Part shown: positions 43,682-53,369 of the stretch, piece after piece | How positions within the stretch are numbered: position 1 is the first letter of the stretch | How the letters are laid out: each line of letters begins with the position of its first letter | Assembly: GCF_002946355.1 (NCBI RefSeq) | Contig: NZ_PKOZ01000002.1 | Span: forward strand, 310,001 to 374,000 | Source of the DNA: Pradoshia eiseniae | GTDB taxonomy: Bacteria > Bacillota > Bacilli > Bacillales > Pradoshiaceae | Reading direction: 5' to 3' | DNA: 64,000 nucleotides | Notes under the pieces: model-generated | Databases searched by the model: none | Seen by the model: only the letters and a program-made list of their open reading frames with translations | What the model was told of the DNA's origin: nothing | Made by a program: the position numbers and the translations under genes

Positions 43682-43715
43682 AGTAAGTAACGGTAACGAT
43701 CGGGGTGTATATAGG

Positions 43716-45896
43716 ATGCAGATTCAAACAGTGGATACGAGTCAGACTATCAAATCAGGGATAAAACCAGCAGCGATTGGTCAAATCCATACAGTCTCTA
43801 TAAAGGAGCGGATATCAGCGACAGAAGCGCTTGTCTCCATGGCCGGGAAAGATATGAGGATGACTTTTGAGAACGGGATTCCGAGCGAAAACCGTATCCA
43901 AATTGAAATTACAGGCGTTCAGACGGATTTGATTAAAGCCAAGCAAGTGCCAAGAAATGCTGAACCACTGCCGACTGGAGCAGCCGCTGAGCTCGATGCC
44001 CTTATGAAATCTGCAGGTGTTGACGCTTCTTCCATGAAAGAGCTGGCACAAATGCTCTCGCGTAACGGGTATTCGATTACCAATGAACTGCTCAAGGGGC
44101 TGCGGGATTTCCTGAAAACGGAAGCGGGCACCAATGAGCAGAAGCTGCTGACGATTGAGGCGGCAGCTCGGCGCGGGCTGGAGATGAGTACCTCGCATTT
44201 AAAGGCTATCCATGCGTCCTTGCATGGTGAATCGATTAGCAGGGTGGTTGACGATTTAGCGAGTGAGCTGCCACAGGTGTCCAATGTGCTGTCAAGCAAT
44301 CGCTCGGAAAAGACGGCCATTGTGCGATTGATGGCTGCCATTGAATCAAGTGAGAACATGGCAGACATCAGAAAGCATGTAATGGAGTTTTTGAAGGAAG
44401 CACAGCCTAGCCTGTTTGATAAAAGGGCCATCTTAAAGGCTCTCTCTGAGGGGAAAGAAGCTATCCTGCAAACGCTCCGATTAGCAGGGCAAAATGGGAG
44501 CGGGCAGGAGGTCCTAACAGAAGAGGGGAAGTGGTTCAAGGACTTGCTGAAAATGATTCAAAAGCAGCCTTCTATTGAACAGGTGCTCATGCAGGCAAAG
44601 CAATTTGGCGCAATGAGCGGCATGCAAGGCTTACAAGGATCCTCAGATTTTATGGAGGCTGTTGCGAAGGCAGAGCAATTGATCACAAAGGGACGAGAGC
44701 TCTTGGCGAGGAAGGAATTAACCGACGCTATCAAGCAATTGGAAGAAAGCAATCCGCAAATAAAGCAGCCGCCGAGCGGCTTGGTCTTATCAGCTATAGA
44801 AGCGAATGATATTGAGCAGGCTGTTCAATCGCTGAAGCTTGATTCGAAATCAATCCTCGTCACGCAGATTAGCGAAAGGCTTGCTCAGCTCGCCATTGAT
44901 TTCAAGCAGGCCAAACGGGCTATCGTGAGGAATCTTGACCAATCCTTACAGCTTCTATCGATGCGACAACCCCAAGCCAAGCAGGTTCTGGAAGCGACCA
45001 TAAAGCAGCTCGATACAGCGATCTTAAAAGGCGAGTATATGCTTTATGCCGATATGGCGACGGAGAAGAAGCTTCTATTAGCGAGTGGTCGCCTTCAGGA
45101 GGCGAGAGCGCTGCTAGCGGGTGGAAACCTTGCTGGAGCAAGCGACATTGTGCGAGAGATGAAGGCTTTGACAGAGGGGATCATGTTCAAGCCGTCTGAA
45201 GTGAGGCTTAAGCATTTCACTGCTGGGATGGACGATGCTCAGACGCCGCTTTATAAACCGGAACAATCAGGGCGCCAACTATTTGAGCTCATCCGAAAGC
45301 TTGGAATGATGAATGAGGCAGACACCGCAAGAGCGCTGATGGACGGCAAACAGCAGGGACCGCAAGCTAACCTGAAATCCTCCTTGCTGCAAGCCTTGAA
45401 TGAAGGGACATTAAGCCCGAAGCTTGCCCATCAGGCGGAGCAAATCGTGCAGACCATTACCGGACAGCAATTGCTCGCTAAGCCGGATTCCTCCGGCATG
45501 CAGCAGCTCGCTTTCCAGCTTCCGCTCATACTTCAAAAGCAGGTAGAGAATGTGAAGGTATTTGTGAACGGGCAAGGAGGATCAGAATCCATTGATTGGG
45601 AGAATTGCCGCCTCTATTTTGTGATGGAAACGAAAAGGCTAGGAGAGATTGGCATCTCGCTCACCGCCCATAATCGTAATCTGCTCATCACTTTTAATAG
45701 TGATAAGAAGGACCTTCCGCATAGATTAGAGCCACTGACGGAATCAATCTTTGGGAGGCTGGAGGAGATTGGCTATACGGTTGGCTCGCTTCAGGTTAAG
45801 CCGTTTAAGAGAGAAACGGAAGAGACAGAGGCAGGAGAAGTGAACCAACAGCTTATCAATCCATTTGCGGGGAAAGGATACGACCGGACGATATGA
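43716..45896 (+). CDS. FliK-like hook-length control family protein (YlqG-like)
   Basis: 726 aa, no signal peptide. ATG 8 nt after GGGGTG; a longer frame to 43671 covers the promoter. Residues about 100-560 are helical, Lys/Glu/Ala/Gln-rich with no domain I recognise. The C-terminal 110 residues (V-K-V-F-V-N-G-Q ... R-L-Y-F-V-M-E-T-K-R-L-G-E-I-G-I-S-L) resemble the hook-length control domain of FliK. With the following FlhB C-domain-like protein it mirrors the ylqG-ylqH pair of B. subtilis, though I cannot confirm orthology. Its stop overlaps the next start by 4 nt. Confidence 0.65.
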   Translation: MQIQTVDTSQTIKSGIKPAAIGQIHTVSIKERISATEALVSMAGKDMRMTFENGIPSENRIQIEITGVQTDLIKAKQVPRNAEPLPTGAAAELDALMKSAGVDASSMKELAQMLSRNGYSITNELLKGLRDFLKTEAGTNEQKLLTIEAAARRGLEMSTSHLKAIHASLHGESISRVVDDLASELPQVSNVLSSNRSEKTAIVRLMAAIESSENMADIRKHVMEFLKEAQPSLFDKRAILKALSEGKEAILQTLRLAGQNGSGQEVLTEEGKWFKDLLKMIQKQPSIEQVLMQAKQFGAMSGMQGLQGSSDFMEAVAKAEQLITKGRELLARKELTDAIKQLEESNPQIKQPPSGLVLSAIEANDIEQAVQSLKLDSKSILVTQISERLAQLAIDFKQAKRAIVRNLDQSLQLLSMRQPQAKQVLEATIKQLDTAILKGEYMLYADMATEKKLLLASGRLQEARALLAGGNLAGASDIVREMKALTEGIMFKPSEVRLKHFTAGMDDAQTPLYKPEQSGRQLFELIRKLGMMNEADTARALMDGKQQGPQANLKSSLLQALNEGTLSPKLAHQAEQIVQTITGQQLLAKPDSSGMQQLAFQLPLILQKQVENVKVFVNGQGGSESIDWENCRLYFVMETKRLGEIGISLTAHNRNLLITFNSDKKDLPHRLEPLTESIFGRLEEIGYTVGSLQVKPFKRETEETEAGEVNQQLINPFAGKGYDRTI

Positions 45897-46189
45897 TGTA
45901 TGTCAATCAAGTAAATCGCAGAAAAATCAATGGACCTAGTGCGGGAGTCATCCGCTATGATGAAAATCAGGATAAAGCTCCCCAGCTCATTGCCCAAGGA
46001 ACAGGCAGCGTCGCACAAAAAATTATTCAATTGGCTCATCAGAATGACATCCCGCTGCAGGAGGATGAAACATTGGTCAGCCATCTTCTCGACCTTGACC
46101 TGGGAGATTCCATACCGCCCCAGCTCTACGCTGTCATTGCGGAAATTCTGCTTTTACTCGAGGAGCTCGATAAACAATACGGGGGCTGA
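45893..46189 (+). CDS. FlhB C-terminal-domain-like protein (YlqH type)
   Basis: 98 aa. Matches the cytoplasmic end of the export switch FlhB: A-G-V-I-R-Y-D, A-P-Q-L-I-A-Q-G-T-G, I-I-Q-L-A, D-I-P-L-Q-E-D and I-P-P-Q-L-Y-A-V-I-A-E-I-L. The membrane part and the self-cleaving N-P-T-H site are absent. ATGA overlap with the upstream gene means coupled translation. It may modulate substrate choice of flagellar export; inferred from family only. Confidence 0.85.
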   Translation: MMYVNQVNRRKINGPSAGVIRYDENQDKAPQLIAQGTGSVAQKIIQLAHQNDIPLQEDETLVSHLLDLDLGDSIPPQLYAVIAEILLLLEELDKQYGG

Positions 46190-46226
46190 ACCGATATAAG
46201 GAATAGCCTATGAGTGGAGGTTCAAG

Positions 46227-46652
46227 ATGGAAGTTATCACGGAAGAGTATATTATCCAGAAATCATCTCAGGAGCTAACTGCTCTCTTATATGAAGGATT
46301 GATCAGTCGTTTTGAAGAGGCACTCATTCAAATCGGCCAAAAGGATATGGTCGGTGCGAACAAGAGCCTGCAAAGGGCGAATGACATTCTCTGTCGCCTT
46401 GGTGCAGGGCTTCGTTATGAAGCAGGACCGATTGCAGAGAACTTGGATAGTCTCTATAACTATATGGCAGCAGTCACGATTCAAGCCAATTTACGCAAGG
46501 ATACGGAACAAATCAAGCATCTAAAAGAGCTGACAGAAACGATTGCGACCACATGGAAAGCGGCGCTTGATAAGAAGGAGCAAGGCGCTGCGCAATCAGT
46601 TATGCAAAAGGTTTTTGCTTATGAAAGTCACGTTATGAGAACGAAAATATAA
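46227..46652 (+). CDS. FliS-like flagellin chaperone, copy 2
   Basis: 141 aa helical protein with S-S-Q-E-L-T-A-L-L-Y-E-G-L-I, N-D-I-L-C-R-L and L-Y-N-Y-M: the FliS plan, but clearly diverged from copy 1 in the same locus. It directly precedes flagellin 3 (27 nt), so it is probably the dedicated chaperone of that flagellin. GGAGG lies before the ATG. Confidence 0.85.
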   Translation: MEVITEEYIIQKSSQELTALLYEGLISRFEEALIQIGQKDMVGANKSLQRANDILCRLGAGLRYEAGPIAENLDSLYNYMAAVTIQANLRKDTEQIKHLKELTETIATTWKAALDKKEQGAAQSVMQKVFAYESHVMRTKI

Positions 46653-46679
46653 GGATATAGGATTGGAGTGTAAAAACGA

Positions 46680-47489
46680 ATGAAAATCAACCATAATATT
46701 GCAGCTCTTAATACATACCGCCAGCTTTCAACGAACCAAGCGAATTCAGCCAAAAATCTTGAAAAATTATCATCTGGCATGCGCATTAATAAGGCGGCTG
46801 ATGATGCAGCCGGCCTTTCCATTTCAGAGAAGATGCGCTCTCAAATCCGCGGTCTTGATGTAGCAGAGAGAAATGCCTTAGACGGGATATCATTGATTCA
46901 AACAGCGGAGGGTGCTCTTACATCTGTGACAGAAATCGTTCAGCGTATGAGAGAATTGGCTGTTCAGAGTTCAACGGGAACGAACACGAAAGAGGACCGG
47001 GATGCGATTCAGGCGGAGATTACTCAATTGAAGGAAGAAATTGACCGTATTAGTGAAACGACAGAATTCAATAAACAAAATTTAATGGGAGCTGACAATG
47101 AGTTCTCATTAATGGTTGGAGCAAATGCCGGACAAACGATTCAAATCTCAATCAGTAAAATGGACTCCGATTCCTTAGGACTAGAGAATTTGGATTTAGC
47201 AACAGAAGCAGGGGCAAGCGCTGCTATTAAAACTCTTGATGAAGCCTTGAAAACCGTAACAGCACAGCGCTCGGATATAGGGGCGATGCAAAACCGTCTA
47301 GAATACACAGTGAGTAACCTCACCAGCATGCATGTGAATCTTACGGCGGCTGAATCCCGTATCCGTGATGCGGACATGGCACTTGAGATGACGGAATACA
47401 CGAAGAATAATATCTTGAATCAGTCTGCCCAGGCTATGCTTACTCAAGCGAACCAGCTTCCTCAGGGTATACTGCAATTATTGCAATAA
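46680..47489 (+). CDS. Flagellin 3
   Basis: 269 aa, the shortest of the three. [40 protein letters not shown] and the end G-I-L-Q-L-L-Q. Almost no variable surface domain (about 165-185). It ends L-L-Q, not L-L-R, and has T-E-Y-T-K-N-N-I-L in place of the Q-T-K-Q-S-I-L of copies 1 and 2. GGATTGGAG precedes it, and a TATA-AGGA-TATA hairpin at 46648-46659 could be a weak CsrA site. Likely a minor or alternative filament subunit. Confidence 0.95.
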   Translation: MKINHNIAALNTYRQLSTNQANSAKNLEKLSSGMRINKAADDAAGLSISEKMRSQIRGLDVAERNALDGISLIQTAEGALTSVTEIVQRMRELAVQSSTGTNTKEDRDAIQAEITQLKEEIDRISETTEFNKQNLMGADNEFSLMVGANAGQTIQISISKMDSDSLGLENLDLATEAGASAAIKTLDEALKTVTAQRSDIGAMQNRLEYTVSNLTSMHVNLTAAESRIRDADMALEMTEYTKNNILNQSAQAMLTQANQLPQGILQLLQ

Positions 47490-47509
47490 GGTCAATTTGA
47501 GGTGGTTTT

Positions 47510-47947
47510 GTGGACGTACAGCGAATAGGAATGGCGGCCTTACTTAAGGCAGACAGGAGAGAAGAGGCTCGGAAGGACTCGATATCCTTCAAGGAGGTTA
47601 TCGGGACGCGCCGGGAAGATATCACCTTTGAGCGGCTAACGAAAAGAATGCAGGAACTTGAGGCACAGGGCAAGGTGCTCGCCGATACGCAATCCATTGA
47701 ACATTTACGCAAGTATAAGAAGCTCGTCAAAGATTTCATGGATGATGCCATCAAGAATGGCCTTCAGCTTGAGGAACGCCGCGGCTTCAGTCAGCGCGGG
47801 TCTGCTAAAGTGTATAAGCTGGTGAAAGAGGTTGACCAAAAGCTCGTGGAATTGACGAATGCAGTCTTAGATAAAGAGGAAAGAGGCATCAGCCTGCTCG
47901 GGATGATCGGTGAAATACAAGGAATGCTTATCAATATTTATACATAA
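47510..47947 (+). CDS. YaaR family protein (DUF327)
   Basis: 145 aa from a GTG after GAGGTGG. Helical and charged, with F-K-E-V-I-G-T-R-R, L-R-K-Y-K-K-L-V-K-D-F-M-D-D-A and R-G-F-S-Q-R-G-S-A-K-V-Y-K-L-V. In B. subtilis yaaR is in the yaaQ-holB region; here it is inside a flagellin module, 20 nt after flagellin 3. That context hints at a motility role. No function is established that I can name. Confidence 0.85.
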   Translation: MDVQRIGMAALLKADRREEARKDSISFKEVIGTRREDITFERLTKRMQELEAQGKVLADTQSIEHLRKYKKLVKDFMDDAIKNGLQLEERRGFSQRGSAKVYKLVKEVDQKLVELTNAVLDKEERGISLLGMIGEIQGMLINIYT

Positions 47948-47955
47948 ATAGAATC

Positions 47956-47987
47956 AAGGCCCTGGCAAATGTCATGGCCTTTTTTTA
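47956..47987 (+). terminator. Terminator after the YaaR gene
   Basis: AAGGCC...GGCCTT stem with a run of seven Ts, 24 nt before fliT. Confidence 0.8.
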
Positions 47988-48011
47988 ACCAATAGGAGGG
48001 CTATTTGGCTC

Positions 48012-48362
48012 ATGAAAGCATTGGAAGACTATTATCAAGTGACAAAAGAAACGATAGAGATGCTAGAGGGAGAAGAATGGGAGAAGAATCGGGAAGAGGC
48101 CATCCAGATGCTCGATCGCTTTATTCTTAAGAGAGAGAAGCTTCAGCTTGAGATTAAGCCGCCCTTTACGGATGAGGACGAGACTTTGGGAGAGCGCTGT
48201 ATAGCGTTGAATTTAAGGCTGTCTGAACTGATGGGGATAAAGAAGAAGGAGATTGCTGCAGACATTAAGCGGGTCAAGCAGCAAAAACGGCATAACCAGA
48301 AATATGCGAATCCCTATGATGCTGTCATGACCGATGGGTTTTATTATGATAAAAGGAAATGA
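48012..48362 (+). CDS. fliT: FliT-like flagellar chaperone
   Basis: 116 aa, helical and charged, beginning M-K-A-L-E-D-Y-Y and ending in a Lys-rich stretch followed by N-P-Y-D-A-V-M-T-D-G-F-Y-Y-D. Low-complexity helices make sequence assignment hard; size and position before hpf match fliT of B. subtilis (FliD chaperone). AGGAGGG precedes it. A terminator lies just upstream, so readthrough or its own promoter is needed. Confidence 0.7.
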   Translation: MKALEDYYQVTKETIEMLEGEEWEKNREEAIQMLDRFILKREKLQLEIKPPFTDEDETLGERCIALNLRLSELMGIKKKEIAADIKRVKQQKRHNQKYANPYDAVMTDGFYYDKRK

Positions 48363-48392
48363 TTACAACTATTAAATATAAAGAGAGCTAGT

Positions 48393-48417
48393 GCTTTTTC
48401 TGCTGTATATAGGGTAT
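48393..48417 (+). promoter_or_regulatory. Possible sigma-B-type promoter of hpf
   Basis: GCTTTT, 13 nt, GGGTAT, compared with the sigma-B consensus GTTTAA-N12-15-GGGWAT. B. subtilis hpf (yvyD) is a known sigma-B/sigma-H gene. It lies 130 nt from the start codon. Confidence 0.35.
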
Positions 48418-48544
48418 ACTATTAATATAATCTCAATAGCCTGAATATTTTACAAAAGACAGAAATTTGTCGATATTTACAGGCCATTCTTTGAGATTAA
48501 TAGATTATAATAGTGATATAGAAGTAGAAAAGGAGGACTCACTT

Positions 48545-49093
48545 ATGAATTACAACATTCGTGGTGAAAACATTGAGGTAACTCCAGCAATCAGAGAATA
48601 CGTAGAGAAAAAAGTTGGAAAATTGGAACGATTCTTCTCTGATACTCCAGATGCCAATGTACATGTTAATTTGAAAGTCTACACTGATAAAAACGCTAAA
48701 GTAGAGATTACTATTCCGCTTCCAAACCTAGTATTGCGAGCAGAAGAAACCAACACAGATATGTATGCATGCATCGACATCATTAACGATAAATTAGAAA
48801 GACAAATTCGCAAATACAAAACAAAAATCAATCGCCGTTCTCGCGAAACAGGGAAAGAGGTATTCATCACCCCTGAAGGCGATTTTGAACCAGAGGTACA
48901 GGAAGAAGATAAGCTCGAAGTAGTTCGTGTCAAACGCTTCGACCTTAAACCAATGGACAGTGAAGAAGCAATCCTCCAAATGGATATGCTTGGCCATAAC
49001 TTCTTCATCTACACAGATGCAGAAACAGATGGCACACACATCGTTTACAAACGTAAAGATGGTAAATACGGCTTGATTGAAGCGATGAATTAA
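48545..49093 (+). CDS. hpf: Ribosome hibernation promoting factor, long form (HPF/YvyD)
   Basis: 182 aa. N-terminal ribosome-binding domain (M-N-Y-N-I-R-G-E-N-I-E-V-T-P-A-I, K-L-E-R-F-F) and the C-terminal dimerisation domain (V-R-V-K-R-F-D-L-K-P-M, G-H-N-F-F-I-Y) that makes 100S ribosome pairs. AAAAGGAGG lies before the ATG; a frame back to 48467 only adds leader sequence. Expressed in stress or stationary phase. Confidence 0.95.
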   Translation: MNYNIRGENIEVTPAIREYVEKKVGKLERFFSDTPDANVHVNLKVYTDKNAKVEITIPLPNLVLRAEETNTDMYACIDIINDKLERQIRKYKTKINRRSRETGKEVFITPEGDFEPEVQEEDKLEVVRVKRFDLKPMDSEEAILQMDMLGHNFFIYTDAETDGTHIVYKRKDGKYGLIEAMN

Positions 49094-49110
49094 GTTTAGA
49101 CCTAAGAGTA

Positions 49111-49150
49111 AGACGGAGAACCTAATTGGTTTTCCGTCTCTTTTTATTTT
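49111..49150 (+). terminator. Terminator of hpf
   Basis: AGACGGAGAACC...GGTTTTCCGTCT stem and a T-rich tail. Confidence 0.88.
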
Positions 49151-49319
49151 CGGAAAAATGCTTCCTGCAGGTCAAAAATGAAAGGTAGCCCATTCTTATA
49201 AATAGGCTGCTCCTGATTAAGCAGTTTGTATCCTGGCAAAACTGATTCTACGTGCTGAGTGAAACTTTTCCCTCTACTAATTCGTATATAAGGGATATGT
49301 CATACCCAGAATTATACAT
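49144..49319 (-). pseudogene. Frameshifted or truncated small gene, family unknown
   Basis: The minus strand has a 51-codon open frame (49302 down to 49144) with a very protein-like reading: Y-I-R-I-S-R-G-K-S-F-T-Q-H-V-E-S, then L-P-G-Y-K-L-L and F-I-F-D-L-Q-E-A-F-F-R-K. It has no start codon near its front. An ATG at 49317-49319 in another frame is preceded by CAGGGG and would join it by a one-base frameshift. I do not recognise the family. Its end overlaps the hpf terminator. The rest of the hpf-secA gap (49320-49455) holds no gene. Confidence 0.5.
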
Positions 49320-49455
49320 TGTGAAACCCCTGCATCTGTTGTTTTGTCCAGTCGTAAGTGTTACTATTAATAAGAAATTTAAAAAAAGTATAATTCATCA
49401 TTGACTAACATTCTAGGGCATTGAAACCCTTCTAAATAAGAGGAGAGACTGCTTA

Positions 49456-51963
49456 ATGGGGATCTTGAATAAATTGTTTGACCCTAATAAATCTGAACTG
49501 AAAAGGCTGACGAAAACCGCTGCAAAAGTGGAAGCCTTGGCATCCATGGCAGAAGGCCTTTCGGATGAACAACTGACAGCAAAAACAGACGAATTCCGCG
49601 AACGCTATGCGAATGGAGAATCACTTGACGATATGCTGCCGGAAGCTTTTGCGGTCGTACGTGAGGCTTCACGCCGTGTGCTTGGCATGTATCCTTTCAA
49701 TGTGCAGTTAATGGGTGGTATCGCCTTGCATGAAGGGAATATTTCTGAGATGAAAACTGGTGAAGGTAAAACATTAACCTCCACCATGCCGGTTTATTTG
49801 AATGCCATCACAGGAAAAGGCGTACACGTTATCACGGTCAACGAATACCTTGCCAGCCGTGATGCCAATGAAATGGGCCAATTATTTAACTTCCTTGGGC
49901 TATCTGTCGGCTTGAATCTTGCTGGAATGTCCCGTGAGGAAAAGCAAGAAGCCTATAATGCGGATATCACCTATGGAACGAATAATGAATTTGGTTTTGA
50001 TTACTTGCGTGACAATATGGTGCTCTACAAAGAGCAAATGGTGCAGCGACCGCTTCACTATGCTGTCATCGATGAGGTTGACTCCATCTTGATTGATGAA
50101 GCACGTACACCGCTCATCATTTCAGGTTCAGCGAAGAAATCGACACAATTATATATGCAAGCCAATGCATTCGTCCGTACCTTATCAAAAGAACAGGATT
50201 ATACGTACGATGAGAAGACGAAAAGCGTTCAATTAACAGAAGAGGGAATGAGCAAGGCAGAGCGTGCCTTTGGCATTGATAACTTATTTGATATCAGCCA
50301 TGTTGCCTTAAACCATCATATCGGACAGGCCTTGAAGGCGCATGCATCCATGCATCTGGATGTGGATTATGTCGTTCAAGACGGTGAGATTGTCATCGTT
50401 GACCAATTCACGGGCCGTCTTATGAAAGGCCGACGTTACAGCGATGGTCTCCATCAAGCGATTGAGGCAAAGGAAGGCCTAGAGATTCAAAACGAGAGCA
50501 TGACGCTTGCGACCATCACCTTCCAGAACTACTTCCGTATGTACCAAAAGCTTGCTGGTATGACAGGTACAGCGAAAACGGAAGAAGAGGAGTTCCGTAA
50601 TATTTACAATATGAACGTTATCGCGATTCCAACCAATCGGGACATCGTTCGTGACGACCGTTCTGACTTGATTTTTGCGACGATGGAAGGCAAGTTCAAC
50701 GCGGTTGTTGAGGATATCGCTGAACGCCATGCGAAGGGACAGCCAGTACTCGTTGGTACGGTAGCAATCGAGACAAGTGAATACGTCTCCCAGCTCTTAA
50801 AGAAAAAAGGCGTGCCGCATAATGTTTTGAATGCGAAGCAGCATGAGCGTGAAGGGAATATCATCCTTGATGCCGGACAGCCAGGTGCAGTTACTATCGC
50901 CACTAATATGGCCGGCCGTGGGACCGATATCAAGCTAGGTGAAGGAGTGGCTGAGCTTGGCGGGTTAGCCGTCATCGGTACGGAGCGCCATGAATCACGC
51001 CGTATCGATAACCAGCTTCGCGGTCGTTCCGGCCGTCAAGGGGACCCTGGTGTCACTCAGTTCTACCTCTCTTTAGAGGATGAATTGATGCGCCGCTTCG
51101 GCTCTGACAATATTAAGAGCATGATGTCCCGTCTTGGTATGGGCGATAACGAGCCAATTCAGAGCAAGATGGTATCAAAAGCTGTTGAATCTGCTCAAAA
51201 ACGCGTTGAGGGCAATAACTATGATGCCCGTAAACAATTGCTTGAATATGATGATGTTCTTCGTCAGCAGAGGGAGATTATCTACAAACAACGCTTCGAT
51301 GTTCTTGACAGCGAAAACCTTCGCGGAATCGTTGAAGCCATGATTCGTTCTTCCCTAGAGCGGAATGTATATGCATTCGGTCCAGATGGAGAGAGTGAGG
51401 AGTGGAACATCCAAGGTCTGCTTGATTTTGTCTATGCAAACCTCCTTCCAGAGAATTCATTGGATGAGTCTGCGTTGAAGGAGCTTGATGGGGAAGAAAT
51501 CATTAACCTTCTGTTTGATAAGATCATCGAGCAATACAATCAGAAGGAAGCCCAGCTTTCACCGGAACAAATGCGTGAATTCGAGAAGGTTATCGTTCTT
51601 CGCGCAGTTGACAGCAAATGGATGGATCATATCGATTCGATGGACCAATTGAGACAAGGTATCCATTTGCGTGCCTATGCTCAAATCAACCCGCTGAATG
51701 AATACCAGCAGGAAGGTTATAGAATGTTTGAGGCAATGGTTGCTGCGATTGAAGATGATGTAGCCAAATACATCATGAAAGCCGAAATCCGCAATAATCT
51801 TGAACGTGAGGAAGTTGTTAAAGGACAAGCCGTCAACCCGAAGGCTGAAGATGGTGAAGTGAAGAGAAAGCCGAAACGCAATGAAGACAAGGCTGTGGGC
51901 CGTAATGCCCCTTGCCCATGCGGATCTGGCAAGAAATATAAGAATTGTCACGGAAGAGCTTAA
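49456..51963 (+). CDS. secA: Preprotein translocase ATPase SecA
   Basis: 835 aa. Motor of the Sec pathway. Walker [11 protein letters not shown], Walker [14 protein letters not shown], the helicase block [10 protein letters not shown] and R-Q-G-D-P-G, and a C-terminal zinc tail [22 protein letters not shown] lies before the ATG. Full length for Bacillus. Confidence 0.98.
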   Translation: MGILNKLFDPNKSELKRLTKTAAKVEALASMAEGLSDEQLTAKTDEFRERYANGESLDDMLPEAFAVVREASRRVLGMYPFNVQLMGGIALHEGNISEMKTGEGKTLTSTMPVYLNAITGKGVHVITVNEYLASRDANEMGQLFNFLGLSVGLNLAGMSREEKQEAYNADITYGTNNEFGFDYLRDNMVLYKEQMVQRPLHYAVIDEVDSILIDEARTPLIISGSAKKSTQLYMQANAFVRTLSKEQDYTYDEKTKSVQLTEEGMSKAERAFGIDNLFDISHVALNHHIGQALKAHASMHLDVDYVVQDGEIVIVDQFTGRLMKGRRYSDGLHQAIEAKEGLEIQNESMTLATITFQNYFRMYQKLAGMTGTAKTEEEEFRNIYNMNVIAIPTNRDIVRDDRSDLIFATMEGKFNAVVEDIAERHAKGQPVLVGTVAIETSEYVSQLLKKKGVPHNVLNAKQHEREGNIILDAGQPGAVTIATNMAGRGTDIKLGEGVAELGGLAVIGTERHESRRIDNQLRGRSGRQGDPGVTQFYLSLEDELMRRFGSDNIKSMMSRLGMGDNEPIQSKMVSKAVESAQKRVEGNNYDARKQLLEYDDVLRQQREIIYKQRFDVLDSENLRGIVEAMIRSSLERNVYAFGPDGESEEWNIQGLLDFVYANLLPENSLDESALKELDGEEIINLLFDKIIEQYNQKEAQLSPEQMREFEKVIVLRAVDSKWMDHIDSMDQLRQGIHLRAYAQINPLNEYQQEGYRMFEAMVAAIEDDVAKYIMKAEIRNNLEREEVVKGQAVNPKAEDGEVKRKPKRNEDKAVGRNAPCPCGSGKKYKNCHGRA

Positions 51964-51972
51964 TCCGTTATA

Positions 51973-52010
51973 GGGACACCCATGTCGAAAGTGTGGGTGT
52001 CTCTTTTTTA
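51973..52010 (+). terminator. Terminator of secA
   Basis: GACACCCA...TGGGTGTC stem and a run of Ts. Confidence 0.85.
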
Positions 52011-52114
52011 TTCTCTGCATTCTGGGGTCATGGGTGGCTCAGTGAACTAATTCAGGCTTACAGGTATCTTTCAACGGCGTTAGAGCGTATAATAGGGATA
52101 CCTATGGGGAAATG

Positions 52115-52150
52115 GAGGGACGGCTTCTCTTATGCCGGCTCTCTTTTTCC
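52115..52150 (+). terminator. Second hairpin/terminator upstream of prfB
   Basis: GGGACGGC...GCCGGCTC imperfect stem followed by TCTTTTT. It follows a TATAAT (52088-52093) that could be a -10 box, giving a very short transcript or an attenuator before prfB. Confidence 0.45.
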
Positions 52151-52185
52151 TGATTAGCGTGAAATAATAATAGAGGTGAATGTGA

Positions 52186-53287
52186 ATGGAAATCGCAGAA
52201 ATTCGCAATGAGTTAGAAAAAACAGCCAAGCGCTTGGCGGACTTTAGGGGGTCTCTTTGACTTAGAAGAGAAAGAAGCGCGCATCATGGAGCTTGATGAG
52301 ATTATGTCTGAGCCAGAGTTCTGGAATGACCAGCAAAAAGCTCAAACCATCATCAACGAAGCCAATGCCCTTAAAGAGCAGGTTGGCGAATTCAACTCCT
52401 TGAATGAATCCTACGAAAATCTCGAACTAACCTTCGAGCTAATTAAGGAAGAGCCAGATGAAGAACTTCAGGCCGACCTTGAAACTGAATTAATTGAGCT
52501 ATCTGAGCGTGTCAATGCGTTTGAACTGCAATTGCTGCTTAGTGAAGAATATGATAAAAATAATGCCATCCTTGAATTGCATCCAGGTGCAGGTGGAACC
52601 GAGTCCCAAGACTGGGCATCCATGCTCCTTCGTATGTACACAAGATGGGCCGAGAAAAAAGGCTTTAAAGTGGAAACACTTGATTATCTTCCTGGTGATG
52701 AGGCAGGCGTGAAGAGTGTAACACTCGGCATTCGCGGCCATAATGCCTATGGCTATCTGAAAGCAGAGAAGGGAGTACACCGTTTGGTTCGTATCTCACC
52801 ATTCGATTCTTCGGGCCGTCGTCATACATCCTTCGTCTCCTGTGAGGTTATGCCTGAATTCAACGATGAGATCAATATTGAGATTCGCACGGAAGATTTG
52901 AAGATTGACACATACCGGGCAAGCGGCGCCGGCGGTCAGCACATCAATACGACTGACTCAGCCGTCCGGATTACGCATATACCGACGAATGTTGTCGTGA
53001 CATGCCAATCTGAGCGCTCCCAAATCAAAAACCGTGAAGCAGCGATGAAAATGCTGAAATCTAAGCTCTACCAGCGCGAAATCGAGCAGCAAGAGGCTGA
53101 ACTCGCTGAAATCCGCGGTGAACAAAAGGAAATCGGCTGGGGCAGCCAAATCCGTTCCTATGTCTTCCACCCATACTCCATGGTTAAAGACCATCGAACA
53201 AACGCTGAAACAGGAAATATCGGCGCTGTCATGGACGGCGACCTCGACATGTTCATTGACGCATACTTGCGTTCAAGACTTTCATAA
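52186..53287 (+). CDS. prfB: Peptide chain release factor 2, with programmed +1 frameshift
   Basis: 366 aa across two frames. ATG at 52186 (after GAGGTG) reads 24 codons to an in-frame TGA at 52258-52260. The classical slippery site AGGGGG-TCT-CTT-TGA-C is present: an internal Shine-Dalgarno, then CTT slipping +1 to continue GAC-TTA-GAA. The remainder has the RF2 S-P-F tripeptide (R-I-S-P-F-D-S) and the G-G-Q motif in [14 protein letters not shown]. It terminates at UAA and UGA; the frameshift senses RF2 level. This is regulation, not a mutation. Confidence 0.97.
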
Positions 53288-53332
53288 TTTGGGAAGAAGC
53301 CTACAAAGAGTAAGGTTCTCATCCCCTAAACA

Positions 53333-53368
53333 AAGAAGCCAGCATCTTCATCATGCTGGCTTCTTTTC
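53333..53368. terminator. Bidirectional terminator between prfB and the TagF-like gene
   Basis: AAGAAGCCAGCAT-CTTCATC-ATGCTGGCTTCTT perfect 13-bp stem between convergent genes. Confidence 0.92.
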
Positions 53369-53369
53369 T

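Noticed and set aside
52258-52260. In-frame stop in prfB as a pseudogene sign
   Set aside because: It is the known RF2 autoregulatory frameshift with the full slippery context.
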